Notes under the pieces: model-generated
Told to the model about the DNA's origin: nothing
Database searches by the model: none
Seen by the model: only the letters and a program-made list of their open reading frames with translations
In this document: piece after piece, positions 1-8,481 of the stretch
How the letters are laid out: every line of letters begins with the position of its first letter
Position numbering within the stretch: the stretch's first letter is position 1
Assembly: GCF_015709515.1 (NCBI RefSeq)
Contig: NZ_JADNQZ010000036.1
Span: 1-33,173 of the forward strand
DNA: 33,173 nt
Origin: Methylocystis sp. H62
GTDB taxonomy: Bacteria; Pseudomonadota; Alphaproteobacteria; Rhizobiales; Beijerinckiaceae
Direction of reading: 5' to 3'
Translations under genes and position numbers: made by a program

Positions 1-2
1 CG

Positions 3-506
3 CGCGACTTCTCGAACCTGGCGCCGCGCGAAGAGATGCGCCGCCTGGTTGTCGAAGTGCAATGGCTTGTTGTTTACGCCGCGGCCATTTACTGGGGCGC
101 GTCGTTCTTCACCGAGCAGGACGGCACCTGGCACATGACGGTGATTCGCGACACGGACTTCACGCCGTCGCACATCATCGAGTTCTACATGAGCTACCCG
201 ATCTACTCGGTGATCGCGGTCGGCGGCTTCTTCTATGCGAAGACGCGTCTTCCGTATTTCTCCAAGGGCTATTCGGTGGCCTATCTGATCGTGGCGATTG
301 GCCCGTTCATGATCATCCCGAACGTCGGCCTGAATGAGTGGGGCCACACGTTCTGGTTCATGGAAGAACTGTTCGTTGCGCCGCTGCATTGGGGCTTCGT
401 GTTCTTCGGCTGGATGGCGCTCGGCGTGTTCGGCGTCGTGCTTCAGCTGCTGATGAACATTCAGCGCCTGATCGGCAAGGAAGGCGTCGCCCTCCTGACC
501 GAGTAA
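3..506 (+). CDS. pmoC: particulate methane monooxygenase subunit C (PmoC), 5'-truncated by window edge
   Basis: This is the C-terminal part of PmoC, the integral-membrane subunit of the copper enzyme that oxidises methane to methanol; the frame is open to the left edge, so the N-terminal third lies outside. Counting from the Met at base 36, both described PmoC metal sites are present: Asp29-x3-His33-x12-His46 (in EQDGTWH and TPSH), with the spacing known for the CuC site, and Asn100-x3-His104-x13-His118 (NEWGH and PLHW), with the spacing of the CuD site. Hydrophobic helices fill the rest. In pmoCAB operons pmoA follows pmoC closely; here a hairpin and an unrelated gene follow instead, so this is an orphan copy. 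AmoC of ammonia oxidisers is the homologous alternative, but the close match to type II methanotroph PmoC favours pmoC. Confidence 0.95.
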   Translation, partial: RDFSNLAPREEMRRLVVEVQWLVVYAAAIYWGASFFTEQDGTWHMTVIRDTDFTPSHIIEFYMSYPIYSVIAVGGFFYAKTRLPYFSKGYSVAYLIVAIGPFMIIPNVGLNEWGHTFWFMEELFVAPLHWGFVFFGWMALGVFGVVLQLLMNIQRLIGKEGVALLTE

Positions 507-516
507 TCCGAGACTT

Positions 517-543
517 CGCCGCCCGCTTTTAAGGCGGGCGGCG
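517..543 (+). terminator. hairpin downstream of pmoC
   Basis: A perfect 10-bp GC-rich stem (517-526 pairs with 534-543) with a 7-base loop that contains TTTT begins 10 bases after the pmoC stop. There is no long T-run after the stem, only an A-rich stretch, so it may act as a terminator or as an mRNA-stabilising 3' hairpin. Confidence 0.65.
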
Positions 544-567
544 ACACAAAAACCGGGAGAAACTCCT

Positions 568-693
568 ATGGGGATCGTCATGCTGTTGCTGGCCGCGGCG
601 CTTTCGCCGCTCTGCTTCCTGTATGCCGCGCCGCGTCGTGTCCCGCAGCGCGCCCGCTGCGAATTCGCGCCTTCGCGACGTCGCCAGGATTAG
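568..693 (+). CDS. possible small membrane peptide (41 aa), unrecognised
   Basis: A 41-codon ATG frame starts 25 bases after the pmoC hairpin. A GGGAGA motif lies 7 bases before the ATG. The first 22 residues form a hydrophobic stretch (MGIVMLLLAAALSPLCFLYA) followed by an Arg-rich tail, which fits a single-pass small membrane protein or a cleaved signal. I know no family. The good ribosome site and hydrophobic start support it; the short length and the lack of any comparison count against it. The rest of the 507-875 gap shows nothing else I recognise. Confidence 0.35.
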   Translation: MGIVMLLLAAALSPLCFLYAAPRRVPQRARCEFAPSRRRQD

Positions 694-875
694 TGACTTG
701 ATGGAAGGCTGGCCCGCCAGCGTCGCTGTGAAAGCGATGAGGGCGGCGTCCGCCGGCCGTCGTTCGGTCTCGTCATTCCGCCTCAGCTGCTCCTCGGCGC
801 ATTGTCTTGCTTCTTTCACTGAACTAGATCGTCAATGGCGGCGCGCGAGATCCGCGCGCGGAATGGGAGAGGCCG

Positions 876-1373
876 ATGAATGATCTTCTCGTGATTGCAT
901 TTCCGTCGGAAGAAAAGGCCGAAGAAGTTCGGCAGAAGCTCTTCACCATGCAAAAGGAATATCTGATCGAACTTGGCGACGCGGTCGTCGCCGTAAAGAA
1001 TGCCGATGGCGCGATAAAGCTCAATCAGCTGTTCAATACGACGGCCCTTGGCGGAGTTTCCGGCGCTTTTTGGGGGGCTCTGATCGGATTGATCTTTATG
1101 ATGCCGCTCGCAGGCGCCGCGATCGGCGCCAGCGCCGGCGCGGTGTCGGGCGCGCTGACCGACTTCGGCATTGACGATAAATTCATGAAGGACGTGGCGG
1201 CCGCGGTTCCGCCCGGCGGCGCCGCGCTGTTCCTGCTCGTGCGCAAAATGACGACCGACAAGGTCCTCGAAGGGTTGAAAGGCGTCGGCGGCGTGGTGCT
1301 GCGGACGTCGTTCGATAAGTCCAAAGACGACGCCATTCGCGCCGCGCTGGCGGCGCAGCCGGCCTCCGCCTGA
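876..1373 (+). CDS. DUF1269 family membrane protein
   Basis: The 165-aa protein begins MNDLLVIAFPSEEKAEEVR, a ferredoxin-like alpha/beta start typical of DUF1269 proteins. It then carries a long Gly/Ala-rich hydrophobic hairpin at about residues 55-92 that would span the membrane once or twice. A C-terminal soluble part repeats a beta-alpha pattern (FLLVRKMTTDKVLEGL). The family's function is not established. A strong ribosome site, GGGAGAGG, lies 5 bases before the ATG. It stands alone on the plus strand between the orphan pmoC and a convergent membrane-protein gene, so it is probably monocistronic. Confidence 0.8.
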   Translation: MNDLLVIAFPSEEKAEEVRQKLFTMQKEYLIELGDAVVAVKNADGAIKLNQLFNTTALGGVSGAFWGALIGLIFMMPLAGAAIGASAGAVSGALTDFGIDDKFMKDVAAAVPPGGAALFLLVRKMTTDKVLEGLKGVGGVVLRTSFDKSKDDAIRAALAAQPASA

Positions 1374-1422
1374 TCGGCGTGCGCGCCAAATAGCTCTTCG
1401 GCGCGCACCCCTTAGAGCGCTT

Positions 1423-1515
1423 CCCGATCACATCGAATCATGTGATCGGGGAGGAATCGCTTAAAATCAAACGTTCGAGCCGGTTCTCATCGAAAAAAAC
1501 TGTCAACTTTTTCGG
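1423..1515. repeat. dispersed intergenic repeat, copy 1 (hairpin plus conserved tail)
   Basis: An 11-bp perfect inverted repeat (1423-1433 with 1440-1450, core CCCGATCACAT) is followed by a tail ending TTCTCATCGAAAAAAACTGT then CAACTTTTTC at about 1485-1513. The same arrangement, a hairpin followed by TTCTC-TCGAAAAAA-CTGTCAAC, recurs inverted at 10264-10325. It resembles the short palindromic intergenic repeats common in Hyphomicrobiales genomes. It lies between convergent genes and could also end transcription of both. Confidence 0.6.
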
Positions 1516-1523
1516 AGCCCGCT

Positions 1524-2177
1524 CTACATGGTCCCCTCCGCCTCGCGCGCCTTTCGGCGATGGGAGTGCAGCGTGATGTAGATGCTGGCGGCGACGAAGC
1601 CTATGCCCAGAACGGACACGAGAATGAACAGCGACGAGCGCTGAATGATCGCCACCGCTGGGACGAAAATTCCGAGAATGAAGCCGACGACGCAAATCTG
1701 CCATGCGGCCGCGTGAACGCCCGCGACGAAGGTTGCGACAGCGAGCAGCACCATCAGATTGAGCCCGGCCGCATTGACGTCGATCAGTTTTCGCAGCGGC
1801 GGCGAATAGATCAGCCACATGCCGAAGAGAAACGCCGCCCAGTGCAGTATTTGGGTCCAGACCAGCCGCGTGCGCTCATGCGTCGTTTCGGTGTGCCGCC
1901 AACCGATATAAATGCAGATCGCGCAATAGACCGGCGTCAGAAACTCCCAGTAGTAGGCGACCGGCTGTCCCGTGAAGGTGACGATGCCGATGCCGAGCAC
2001 GGCCGTTGACAGCATCACGATATAGGGCAGGTCGATTTTGATGACGTCGAGGAAGAGAACGCCGGCGGACTGGGTTCTGATCTCTTCAATGCCGTGCTCG
2101 ATCGACGTCGCCCAGCTCTCGTGCTGCGGCGAGGTATCAGGCAACTTGGGTTCGGCCGGGTCGGGGCTATTGGACAT
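1524..2177 (-). CDS. six-helix inner-membrane protein, unknown function
   Basis: The 217-aa protein has a polar Pro-rich N-terminus of about 40 residues, then six hydrophobic helices arranged as two (IVMLSTAVLGIGIV and the following YCAICIYIGW), one (ILHWAAFLFGMWLIY), two (LNLMVLLAVATFVAGV and ICVVGFILGIFVPAV) and one (FILVSVLGIGFVAASIYI). It ends in a basic tail. I do not recognise the family. An in-frame TTG lies two codons upstream, but ATG at 2177 has AGGA six bases before it and is preferred. It is transcribed away from the hydrogenase operon and towards the DUF1269 gene. Confidence 0.65.
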   Translation of the reverse strand: MSNSPDPAEPKLPDTSPQHESWATSIEHGIEEIRTQSAGVLFLDVIKIDLPYIVMLSTAVLGIGIVTFTGQPVAYYWEFLTPVYCAICIYIGWRHTETTHERTRLVWTQILHWAAFLFGMWLIYSPPLRKLIDVNAAGLNLMVLLAVATFVAGVHAAAWQICVVGFILGIFVPAVAIIQRSSLFILVSVLGIGFVAASIYITLHSHRRKAREAEGTM

Positions 2178-2518
2178 GAACAATCCTCGCAGTTCGGCGC
2201 GAGCGATACAGCGGCGGCAAGTTCGCCTTGTCCCACGCGCCTGTTGGCCGAATTAGAAGCTCAAGATAGTTCGTGCGCGGGAACCGAGCAACTGGGCGCG
2301 GGGGTGCGGGCGCCGCTCGTCTCGCCTGCTGGTAAACTTGGGCTCTAGGATCGCGTGGGCGGTTGAACTCTGACAGGGGAAGACGTAGCGCGCGACGCCG
2401 GACGTCGGCCTAATGTCATCCTCGCGTCACAAGGGCGCCGGCAAAGGCTAGACTTGACGAAACATCCGACGTCGTCCGATTTGATATCTGCGGGCAGGAA
2501 GCCTGGTTAGGAGCGCTC
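2178..2518. other. intergenic region between divergent membrane-protein gene and hydrogenase operon
   Basis: These 341 bases must hold the promoters of both divergent units. I see a TTGACG at 2454-2459 but no convincing -10 at standard spacing, no clear sigma-54 pair and no full FNR-type box. A ribosome site, AGGAGCG, precedes the ATG at 2519. No gene is recognised inside. Confidence 0.4.
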
Positions 2519-3661
2519 ATGGCCAAAGCTGACGAAGCGGCGGCGATCATCACGGTCGAGGGCCTGCAAGATTTGCTGCAGGCGATCCGGGCGGGCGGTT
2601 ATCGCGCCATCGGGCCGACCGTGCAAAATCAGGCGATCGTTTACGACGATATTGAATCTGTCGAGGACCTGCCCCGCGGATGGACGGATGAGCAGGACGG
2701 CGGCCGTTACAGATTGGCCAAGCGCAACGACGATGCGCTCTTTGGTTATTCCGTCGGGCCGCAGTCGTGGAAAAAATTTCTGCACGCGCCGAAGCTGCGG
2801 CTTTGGACGGCCGAACGCGATGGCGAGACCGCAAGCGTCACGCCCGAACCCTCGCCGACCGATCGTCTCGCCTTCATCGGCGTGCGCGCGTGCGACATTC
2901 GCGCGATTGAAATTCAAGACAGGGTCCTTGTCGGCGATCTCTATGTCGATCCGCACTACAAAGCGCTGCGCGAGCGCGCGCTGATCGTGGCCGTCAATTG
3001 CGGCCAGGCGGGAGGCACGTGCTTCTGCGTTTCGATGCACGCGGGTCCGCGCGTGGAGCAGGGCTTCGACCTCGCCCTGACCGAGCTTCTCGACGGGACC
3101 GAGCAGATCTTTCTCGTCGAGACCGGCAGCGACGAGGGGCGCGCGCTCCTGGCGCAGGTTCCGCATCGGCTCGCGTCAAGTCGCGAGGTTGAAGCCGGTG
3201 AAGCTGTCATCGAACACACCGCATCCTCGATGGGCCGCGAAATGCGTTCGGACGATCTCAACGAACTGCTGATGAGCAATCTCGAGCATCCGCGCTGGGA
3301 CGAGGTGGCGACACGCTGTCTGAGCTGTACCAACTGCACCTTGGTTTGTCCGACCTGCTTCTGCACGTCGGTGGAAGACGTCTCCGATCTTTCCGGAGAA
3401 CGCGCTGAACGCTGGCGCCGCTGGGATTCCTGCTTCACGATGGATTTTTCCTACATTCATGGCGGCAGCGTGCGCGCCAGCGCAAAATCGCGCTACCGAC
3501 AGTGGATGACTCACAAGCTTGCGACCTGGATCGACCAGTTCGGCTCGTCGGGCTGCGTGGGGTGCGGGCGCTGCATCACCTGGTGTCCAGTGGGCATCGA
3601 CATTACCGAAGAGGTGCGCGCCATCCGCGGCTGTGACACGTCCGCTGGGGACTGGCCATGA
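2519..3661 (+). CDS. hyhB: group 3b [NiFe] hydrogenase FeS subunit beta
   Basis: This 380-aa protein is the iron-sulfur (beta) subunit of a cytoplasmic NADP-linked [NiFe] hydrogenase, which passes electrons between the small subunit and the flavin subunit. The C-terminal part carries two [4Fe-4S] motifs: [12 protein letters not shown] at about residues 267-278, followed by more Cys in TCFC, and [12 protein letters not shown] at about 346-357. Further Cys lie in a conserved segment near residues 160-170 ([11 protein letters not shown]). The length fits the family. AGGAGCG precedes the ATG. It is the first gene of the hydrogenase operon and overlaps the next gene by 4 bases (ATGA). HydB of archaeal sulfhydrogenases is the same family; nothing here shows sulfur reduction. 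Confidence 0.9.
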   Translation: MAKADEAAAIITVEGLQDLLQAIRAGGYRAIGPTVQNQAIVYDDIESVEDLPRGWTDEQDGGRYRLAKRNDDALFGYSVGPQSWKKFLHAPKLRLWTAERDGETASVTPEPSPTDRLAFIGVRACDIRAIEIQDRVLVGDLYVDPHYKALRERALIVAVNCGQAGGTCFCVSMHAGPRVEQGFDLALTELLDGTEQIFLVETGSDEGRALLAQVPHRLASSREVEAGEAVIEHTASSMGREMRSDDLNELLMSNLEHPRWDEVATRCLSCTNCTLVCPTCFCTSVEDVSDLSGERAERWRRWDSCFTMDFSYIHGGSVRASAKSRYRQWMTHKLATWIDQFGSSGCVGCGRCITWCPVGIDITEEVRAIRGCDTSAGDWP

Positions 3662-4122
3662 AGGACATCGCCGATCTGCTTCGTCATCATCCCTTCGCTG
3701 AGGGGCTCGACGAAGAAACATTGGCGCTTATCGCCGGATGCGCCAAAAATGTCGTCCTGCAGCCGGGCGATTATCTGCATCGCGAGGGGGCTGCGGCGGA
3801 TTCATTCTATCTCGTGCGACACGGCGCCGTGGCGCTGGAGACTTTCGTGCCGGGGCGCGGAGCTTTCACCTTTCTCACCGTCAAGAGCGGCGAAATTCTC
3901 GGCGCCGACTGGCTCATTCCGCCCTATCGGTCGTCATTCGATGCGCGCGTCGTCGAATTGACGCGGGCGATCTCGTTCGACGGCAAGTGTCTGCGCGGCA
4001 AATGCGAGGCGGATCCGCGCGTCGGCTATGAAATGATGAAGCGCTTCATACCGCCGCTCGTTAAACGTCTGCAGTCGGCGCGCATGCAGGCGCTCGGGAT
4101 GTATGATGCCGCCAACGCTTAA
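3658..4122 (+). CDS. cyclic-nucleotide-binding-domain protein inside the hydrogenase operon
   Basis: The 154-aa protein is one Crp/Fnr-type sensor domain: [21 protein letters not shown], then [26 protein letters not shown], the usual beta-roll entry. It then has [21 protein letters not shown] and a C-terminal helix of about 25 residues. There is no helix-turn-helix domain, so it is not a transcription factor of the usual kind. The phosphate-binding cassette of true cAMP binders (RxxS/T after GE) is altered, so the ligand is uncertain. It overlaps hyhB by 4 bases and hyhG by up to 20 bases, so it is translationally coupled. Related genes are known next to group 3b hydrogenases; a regulatory or assembly role is inference. 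Confidence 0.85.
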   Translation: MKDIADLLRHHPFAEGLDEETLALIAGCAKNVVLQPGDYLHREGAAADSFYLVRHGAVALETFVPGRGAFTFLTVKSGEILGADWLIPPYRSSFDARVVELTRAISFDGKCLRGKCEADPRVGYEMMKRFIPPLVKRLQSARMQALGMYDAANA

Positions 4123-4954
4123 AGCCTGCACGCCGCCGCCCTATCCGATGGCGCCGAGCATGACGCCGGTGACGCGCTTCATTCGCGAGTCGGCGGAGGT
4201 GTTCACCTTCGATCTCGCGCCTGAGCGCGCGACGCCCTTTACGCCGGGGCAGTTCAATATGCTCTACGCATTCGGCGTCGGCGAAATACCGATCAGCATC
4301 AGCGGCGCCGCCGATGCGCCTGATCGACTGACGCATACGATCCGCGCCGTCGGGCCGGTGAGCGCGGCGCTCGGCAGATTGAAGGCTGGCGACCAAGTAG
4401 GCTTGCGCGGTCCTTTCGGCGTCGGCTGGCCGGTCGAGGAGGCCAAGGGCTTCGACGTCCTGCTGATTGGCGGCGGCATCGGCCTCGCGCCGCTTCGGCC
4501 GGCAATTTACTGGTTGCTGCGCCATCGCGCCGCTTACGGCCGGGTGGGCGTCCTCTATGGCGCGCGCACGCCGGACGACCTCATCTTTGTCAGCGAACTC
4601 GAAGAATGGCGGAAGACGCCTGACTTCCAGCTGCGCGTCGCTGTGGAGCGCGCCGGACCGGAGTGGACCGGAGACGTCGGCTATGTGACGCCTTTGCTGT
4701 CCAAGCTTCGCTACGACCCGGCGGACGCCATCGCCATGATTTGCGGACCGGAAGTGATGATCCGCGCGACCGCGCTCGCGCTCGAAGACGCGGGGATCGC
4801 GGATTCGCGTATTTTCGTCTCGATGGAGCGCAACATGAAATGCGCCATCGGCCATTGCGGCCACTGTCAATTCGGTCCGCTGTTCATCTGCAAGGACGGG
4901 CCGGTCCATCGCTACGATCGCGTGCGCGATCTTCTCGCCTATCGGGAGCTGTGA
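4103..4954 (+). CDS. hyhG: group 3b [NiFe] hydrogenase flavin/NAD(P)-binding subunit gamma
   Basis: The 283-aa protein belongs to the ferredoxin-NADP reductase/dihydroorotate dehydrogenase electron-transfer family and exchanges electrons with NAD(P)H. The FAD-binding barrel occupies about residues 10-105, including [22 protein letters not shown]. The nucleotide-binding domain starts at [16 protein letters not shown] (about 120) and continues through [13 protein letters not shown]. The C-terminal [22 protein letters not shown] holds the four Cys of the family's [2Fe-2S] cluster. The start could be 4103 or the adjacent ATG at 4106; GGGATG at 4095-4100 is the likely ribosome site inside the preceding gene. 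The stop is one base from the GTG start of the small-subunit gene. Confidence 0.9.
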   Translation: MMPPTLKACTPPPYPMAPSMTPVTRFIRESAEVFTFDLAPERATPFTPGQFNMLYAFGVGEIPISISGAADAPDRLTHTIRAVGPVSAALGRLKAGDQVGLRGPFGVGWPVEEAKGFDVLLIGGGIGLAPLRPAIYWLLRHRAAYGRVGVLYGARTPDDLIFVSELEEWRKTPDFQLRVAVERAGPEWTGDVGYVTPLLSKLRYDPADAIAMICGPEVMIRATALALEDAGIADSRIFVSMERNMKCAIGHCGHCQFGPLFICKDGPVHRYDRVRDLLAYREL

Positions 4955-4955
4955 C

Positions 4956-5732
4956 GTGGCGCGCATTCGACCAAGACTCGCTGTCTGGAAATTCGCCTCA
5001 TGCGATGGCTGCCAGCTCAGCCTGCTCGATTGCGAGGACGAATTGCTTGAGATCGCCGGCGAGGTCGAGATCGCGCACTTCCTCGAGGCGACGAGCGCGT
5101 CGGTTGAAGGTCCCTACGATCTTTCTCTCGTCGAAGGTTCGGTGACGACGGCGCATGATGCGGCGCGCATCCAGGAGGTCCGTAAACAGTCGCGGTTCTT
5201 AATTACGATTGGCGCCTGCGCCACCGCAGGCGGCATTCAGGCGCTGCGTAATTTCGCCGACGTGCGCGAATATGCGGCGATCGTCTATGCGCGGCCGGAC
5301 TATATCCAAACGCTGGCGACCTCGACCGCGATCGCCGATCACGTGAAGGTTGACTTCGAACTGCGCGGCTGTCCGATCAACACCAGGCAGCTCGTCGAAA
5401 CAATTTCGGCCTTTCTCGCGGGGCGCAAACCGCAAACGCCGCCGCACAGCGTCTGCGTCGAGTGCAAGATCGCCGGCAATCTCTGCGTCATGGTCGGTCA
5501 CGGCACGCCCTGTCTGGGACCCGTCACCCATGCGGGCTGCGGCGCGCTCTGTCCCTCCTACAATCGCGGCTGCTATGGCTGCTATGGTCCGATGGAGACG
5601 CCCAACGCGCCGTCGCTGTCGGCATGGCTAGGCAAGCTCGGCATGGATGAAGATGCGCTGAAGCGCGTCTACAGAACCTTCAACGCTAATGCCGACGCCT
5701 TCCGCGAGGAAAGCGAACGTCATGATCGTTAA
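4956..5732 (+). CDS. hyhS: group 3b [NiFe] hydrogenase small subunit (delta)
   Basis: The 258-aa FeS subunit partners the NiFe subunit and belongs to the NADH:ubiquinone oxidoreductase 20-kDa family. Proximal-cluster ligands are visible: Cys16 and Cys19 in SCDGCQ, Cys88 in IGACATAGG and Cys139 in RGCPIN. From about residue 167 a Cys-rich segment ([37 protein letters not shown]) gives ligands for two more clusters, as in group 3 enzymes. There is no Tat signal peptide, so the enzyme is cytoplasmic. The start is GTG at 4956 with GGGAGC seven bases upstream. The end overlaps the large-subunit start by 11 bases. Confidence 0.92.
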   Translation: MARIRPRLAVWKFASCDGCQLSLLDCEDELLEIAGEVEIAHFLEATSASVEGPYDLSLVEGSVTTAHDAARIQEVRKQSRFLITIGACATAGGIQALRNFADVREYAAIVYARPDYIQTLATSTAIADHVKVDFELRGCPINTRQLVETISAFLAGRKPQTPPHSVCVECKIAGNLCVMVGHGTPCLGPVTHAGCGALCPSYNRGCYGCYGPMETPNAPSLSAWLGKLGMDEDALKRVYRTFNANADAFREESERHDR

Positions 5733-7014
5733 GACGATCAAGGTCGATCAGCTCGCCCGTGTCGAGGGCGAGGGCGCGCTCAAGGTCGTCGCCCGCGACG
5801 GCGTCGTGCAGTCGGCGGAACTCAAAATTTTCGAACCGCCGCGCTTCTTCGAAGCCTTCCTGCGCGACCGCATGTATAGCGAGGCGCACGATATCACCTC
5901 GCGCATCTGCGGCATCTGTCCGGTCGCCTATCAGATGAGCGCGATTCACGCGATGGAGAACGCGCTCGGCGTCGTTGTCAATGGACCGCTGCGCGACCTG
6001 CGACGGCTTCTCTATTGCGGCGAGTGGATCGAGAGCCACACGCTGCACGTCTACATGCTGCACGCGCCGGATTTCCTCGGCTATGCGGGCGCAATCGAGA
6101 TGGCGCGCGACCACGCCGATATCGTGCGTCGGGGCCTCGATCTCAAAAAGGCCGGCAATGCGATCATCGCACTTCTCGGCGGCCGCGAGATTCATCCGAT
6201 CAATGTCCGCGTCGGCGGCTTTTATCGTGCGCCGCGCCGGCGCGAACTTCAGCCGCTCGCCGAAGAGCTGAAGCGTGCGCGGGACGGGGCGCTCGCGACC
6301 GTGCGCTGGACGGCCGGTTTTGATTTTCCTGACGTCGAGCGCGACTATGAATTCGTCGCCTTGCGCGGCGACGGCGAATATCCCTTGAACCAGGGCCGCA
6401 TCGTCTCAAGCCGCGGGCTCGACATCGCCGCCGCGGAATATGACGAACATTTCGAAGAGAGCCACGTCGAACATTCGACCGCGCTGCACGCGCACATCAA
6501 GGCGCGCGGGGCTTATCTCACGGGGCCCCTGGCGCGCTATGCGCTGAACGCCGCGTCTCTCTCGCCGATCGCGCGCGAGGCGGCGCGCGAAGCGGGACTT
6601 GGAACGATCTGCGCCAATCCCTTCCGCAGCATTATCGTTCGCGCCGTCGAAGTTCTTTACGCCTGCGACGAGGCGCTACGGATCATCGACCAATATGAAG
6701 AACCTGACCGCCCGGCCGTCGATCTCGAACCGCGTGCGGGGGTTGGCTTTGCGGCGACCGAGGCGCCGCGCGGCATGCTGTATCACCGCTATCAGCTTCA
6801 TGCCGATGGAAAGATCGCCGACGCCCGCATCGTCCCGCCGACGTCGCAGAACCAGCCGAGCATCGAAGAGGATTTGAAGATTTTCGCGACGGCGTGGCTC
6901 GATCTGCCGGACGATGCTCTGCGCCATCGATGCGAACAGACCATTCGCAATCACGACCCCTGCATTTCCTGCGCGACGCATTTTTTGCGGCTCGATGTCG
7001 ACCGGGGTCGATAG
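5722..7014 (+). CDS. hyhL: group 3b [NiFe] hydrogenase large (catalytic) subunit alpha
   Basis: The 430-aa subunit holds the NiFe(CN)2CO site that splits or makes H2. The L1 motif RICGICP gives Cys63 and Cys66, and the L2 motif DPCISC gives Cys414 and Cys417, so all four metal ligands are present. The protein continues ATH and then ten residues ([10 protein letters not shown]); maturation cleavage would fall after His420 and release that tail. The ATG at 5722 is chosen because GAGGAAA lies about 10 bases upstream and the family motif [12 protein letters not shown] then sits at the expected N-terminal place; an upstream in-frame ATG at 5689 is less likely. The matching protease gene overlaps its 3' end. 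Confidence 0.95.
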   Translation: MIVKTIKVDQLARVEGEGALKVVARDGVVQSAELKIFEPPRFFEAFLRDRMYSEAHDITSRICGICPVAYQMSAIHAMENALGVVVNGPLRDLRRLLYCGEWIESHTLHVYMLHAPDFLGYAGAIEMARDHADIVRRGLDLKKAGNAIIALLGGREIHPINVRVGGFYRAPRRRELQPLAEELKRARDGALATVRWTAGFDFPDVERDYEFVALRGDGEYPLNQGRIVSSRGLDIAAAEYDEHFEESHVEHSTALHAHIKARGAYLTGPLARYALNAASLSPIAREAAREAGLGTICANPFRSIIVRAVEVLYACDEALRIIDQYEEPDRPAVDLEPRAGVGFAATEAPRGMLYHRYQLHADGKIADARIVPPTSQNQPSIEEDLKIFATAWLDLPDDALRHRCEQTIRNHDPCISCATHFLRLDVDRGR

Positions 7015-7474
7015 CGCGCGCGAAGGACGCATCGTCGTGCTTTGCATCGGCAATCCCCAGCGGGGCGACGATGCGGCAGGCCGCGCGGTCGCGCGTGCGC
7101 TGAGAGCGTTGCGGGTCGCCGTCGAAATTATCGAGGAGGAGGGCGAGGCGACGCGCGTATTGGCGCGGCTCGAGGGCGCGGACGTCGCCTACATTGTCGA
7201 CGCCTGCGTTTTCGGGGCGAAGCCCGGCGAAATTTGCCGCTTTGACGTCAGCACAGGCCCGCTTCCGCGAGTGGCTTTCGGCGCATCGACGCACGGCTTC
7301 GGCCTCGCCGAAGCTCTGGAGCTCGCCCGCGCGCTGGGCGCATTGCCCCCGCGCTGCATCGTTTATGCGATCGAAGGCGAAATCTTCGACATCGGCGCGC
7401 CCATGTCGCCGGCGGTGGCGGCGGCGGTCGCTGTCGTCGCCGATCGATTGCGGGCGGACATTCTGGGCGGATAA
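6995..7474 (+). CDS. hydrogenase maturation endopeptidase (HycI/HyaD family)
   Basis: The 159-aa protease would trim the C-terminal tail of the large subunit after nickel insertion. The family signature [17 protein letters not shown] is at residues 17-33. The predicted nickel-sensing residues are an acidic pair, Asp25/Asp26, then Asp69 (YIVDAC) and His100 (ASTHGFG). The start at 6995 lies inside the last codons of hyhL (20-base overlap), which suggests translational coupling. A longer frame from 6914 would add 27 residues unlike the family and is not preferred. No hypABCDEF genes are visible, so they must be elsewhere. Confidence 0.88.
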   Translation: MSTGVDSAREGRIVVLCIGNPQRGDDAAGRAVARALRALRVAVEIIEEEGEATRVLARLEGADVAYIVDACVFGAKPGEICRFDVSTGPLPRVAFGASTHGFGLAEALELARALGALPPRCIVYAIEGEIFDIGAPMSPAVAAAVAVVADRLRADILGG

Positions 7475-7514
7475 TCAGAGAGGCGGCCGAATCCGGCGCG
7501 TCGTCGATCAATAT

Positions 7515-8180
7515 TCAAAAAGCGGTAAATCGAATTCCAGTCGAAATGTAGTTCGACGCGCCATGGACGCCGTTGATGAGGCCGTAGACGCCGGAACGAT
7601 GGTGGACGCGAACGAACACCTCAAATGGCGCTTCTTTGTAAGGAGAGACGGTGAGTTCTGGAACGAGCAGATTCAGGAATCGGGAGCTATGGCCGCTGCT
7701 GTCAAACTGTCGCTCAAACTCTGAGATTCCTGTTACATAACTCGCGCCGATCAAGCCAAGTCTGAAATTTGTGTAGATGTAATCATTCCATGGAAAATAC
7801 GTCCATCTCGCCATGGGGATCAGATCGAACTCCCACTGCTGTCCGGCTTCGCGACTGCCGAAGCGCTTGGCGACTCCGCCTTCAATTTCGAGTTCGAGCG
7901 GGATGCTTTGAAACCGCCACGCCGTATAAACGGCATGGACGTCCACGAGGATGCCAGAGGCGAAGTTTGGCGCCCACGGCCGCAGGACGGTGATGTTGAT
8001 CAGAGATTGGTCGCTGAGCGCTCCGACATAGGCTCCAATCCTCAAGGTCGGCGCGGCGTTCGCCTCGAGCATCCCCGGGATGAGCGGCGCAGGCGCAGTC
8101 GCCGTTGGCAGTTCACCGCCGACTCCGGGATGTATGGAGAACAGCGTAGCAACAGCCGCGCCGATACCTGACTTTTTCAT
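7515..8180 (-). CDS. exported outer-membrane beta-barrel protein, possibly PagL-like
   Basis: The 221-aa protein starts MKKSGIGAAVATLFS, a short signal-like segment, and then shows alternating amphipathic strands rich in Tyr, Phe and Trp (TLRIGAYVGAL, MARWTYFPWNDYIYTNFRLGL). It ends in a strand with C-terminal Phe (NYISTGIRFTAF), the usual barrel end. A VFVRVHHRSGVYGL segment close to the C-terminus recalls the His/Ser region of PagL-type lipid A deacylases, but I cannot confirm the catalytic triad. The ribosome site GGAGGGG lies directly before the ATG. It converges on the hydrogenase operon. Confidence 0.65.
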   Translation of the reverse strand: MKKSGIGAAVATLFSIHPGVGGELPTATAPAPLIPGMLEANAAPTLRIGAYVGALSDQSLINITVLRPWAPNFASGILVDVHAVYTAWRFQSIPLELEIEGGVAKRFGSREAGQQWEFDLIPMARWTYFPWNDYIYTNFRLGLIGASYVTGISEFERQFDSSGHSSRFLNLLVPELTVSPYKEAPFEVFVRVHHRSGVYGLINGVHGASNYISTGIRFTAF

Positions 8181-8224
8181 AGCCCCTCCAATGCCGCGGT
8201 TTCCTCGGCCCGACTGAATGGAGC

Positions 8225-8239
8225 TTATCTATAAGATAA
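8225..8239. promoter_or_regulatory. AT-rich dyad upstream of the barrel gene
   Basis: TTATCT-ATA-AGATAA, six paired bases around a three-base centre, lies 45 bases upstream of the ATG at 8180. It stands out in otherwise GC-rich DNA and could be an operator or part of the promoter. The rest of 8181-8481 shows no gene I can support. Confidence 0.25.
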
Positions 8240-8481
8240 AATGGCGCTTTTTAGGACACGGCGGCAATTCCCCGCGCCGTGCAATGATGGATGGCCGCGG
8301 CGCATTGCGGCGGCCCACAAATTTGACTGAAGTCGGATACCGACGGGCAACATTGCAGCAAACCGGCTGAAACGTCTGCGTGCTTTCAGTGTGCATCGCA
8401 ATCTCTCAGAGTCTGGACCGCGCCGGCCGAACGCCTCCCCCGCATATGCCGCGCCGCAGCGACCACATCATGGAGACAGGA

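Noticed and set aside
3658-4122. Crp/Fnr transcription factor controlling the hydrogenase
   Set aside because: The protein ends after the sensor domain and a helix; there is no helix-turn-helix.
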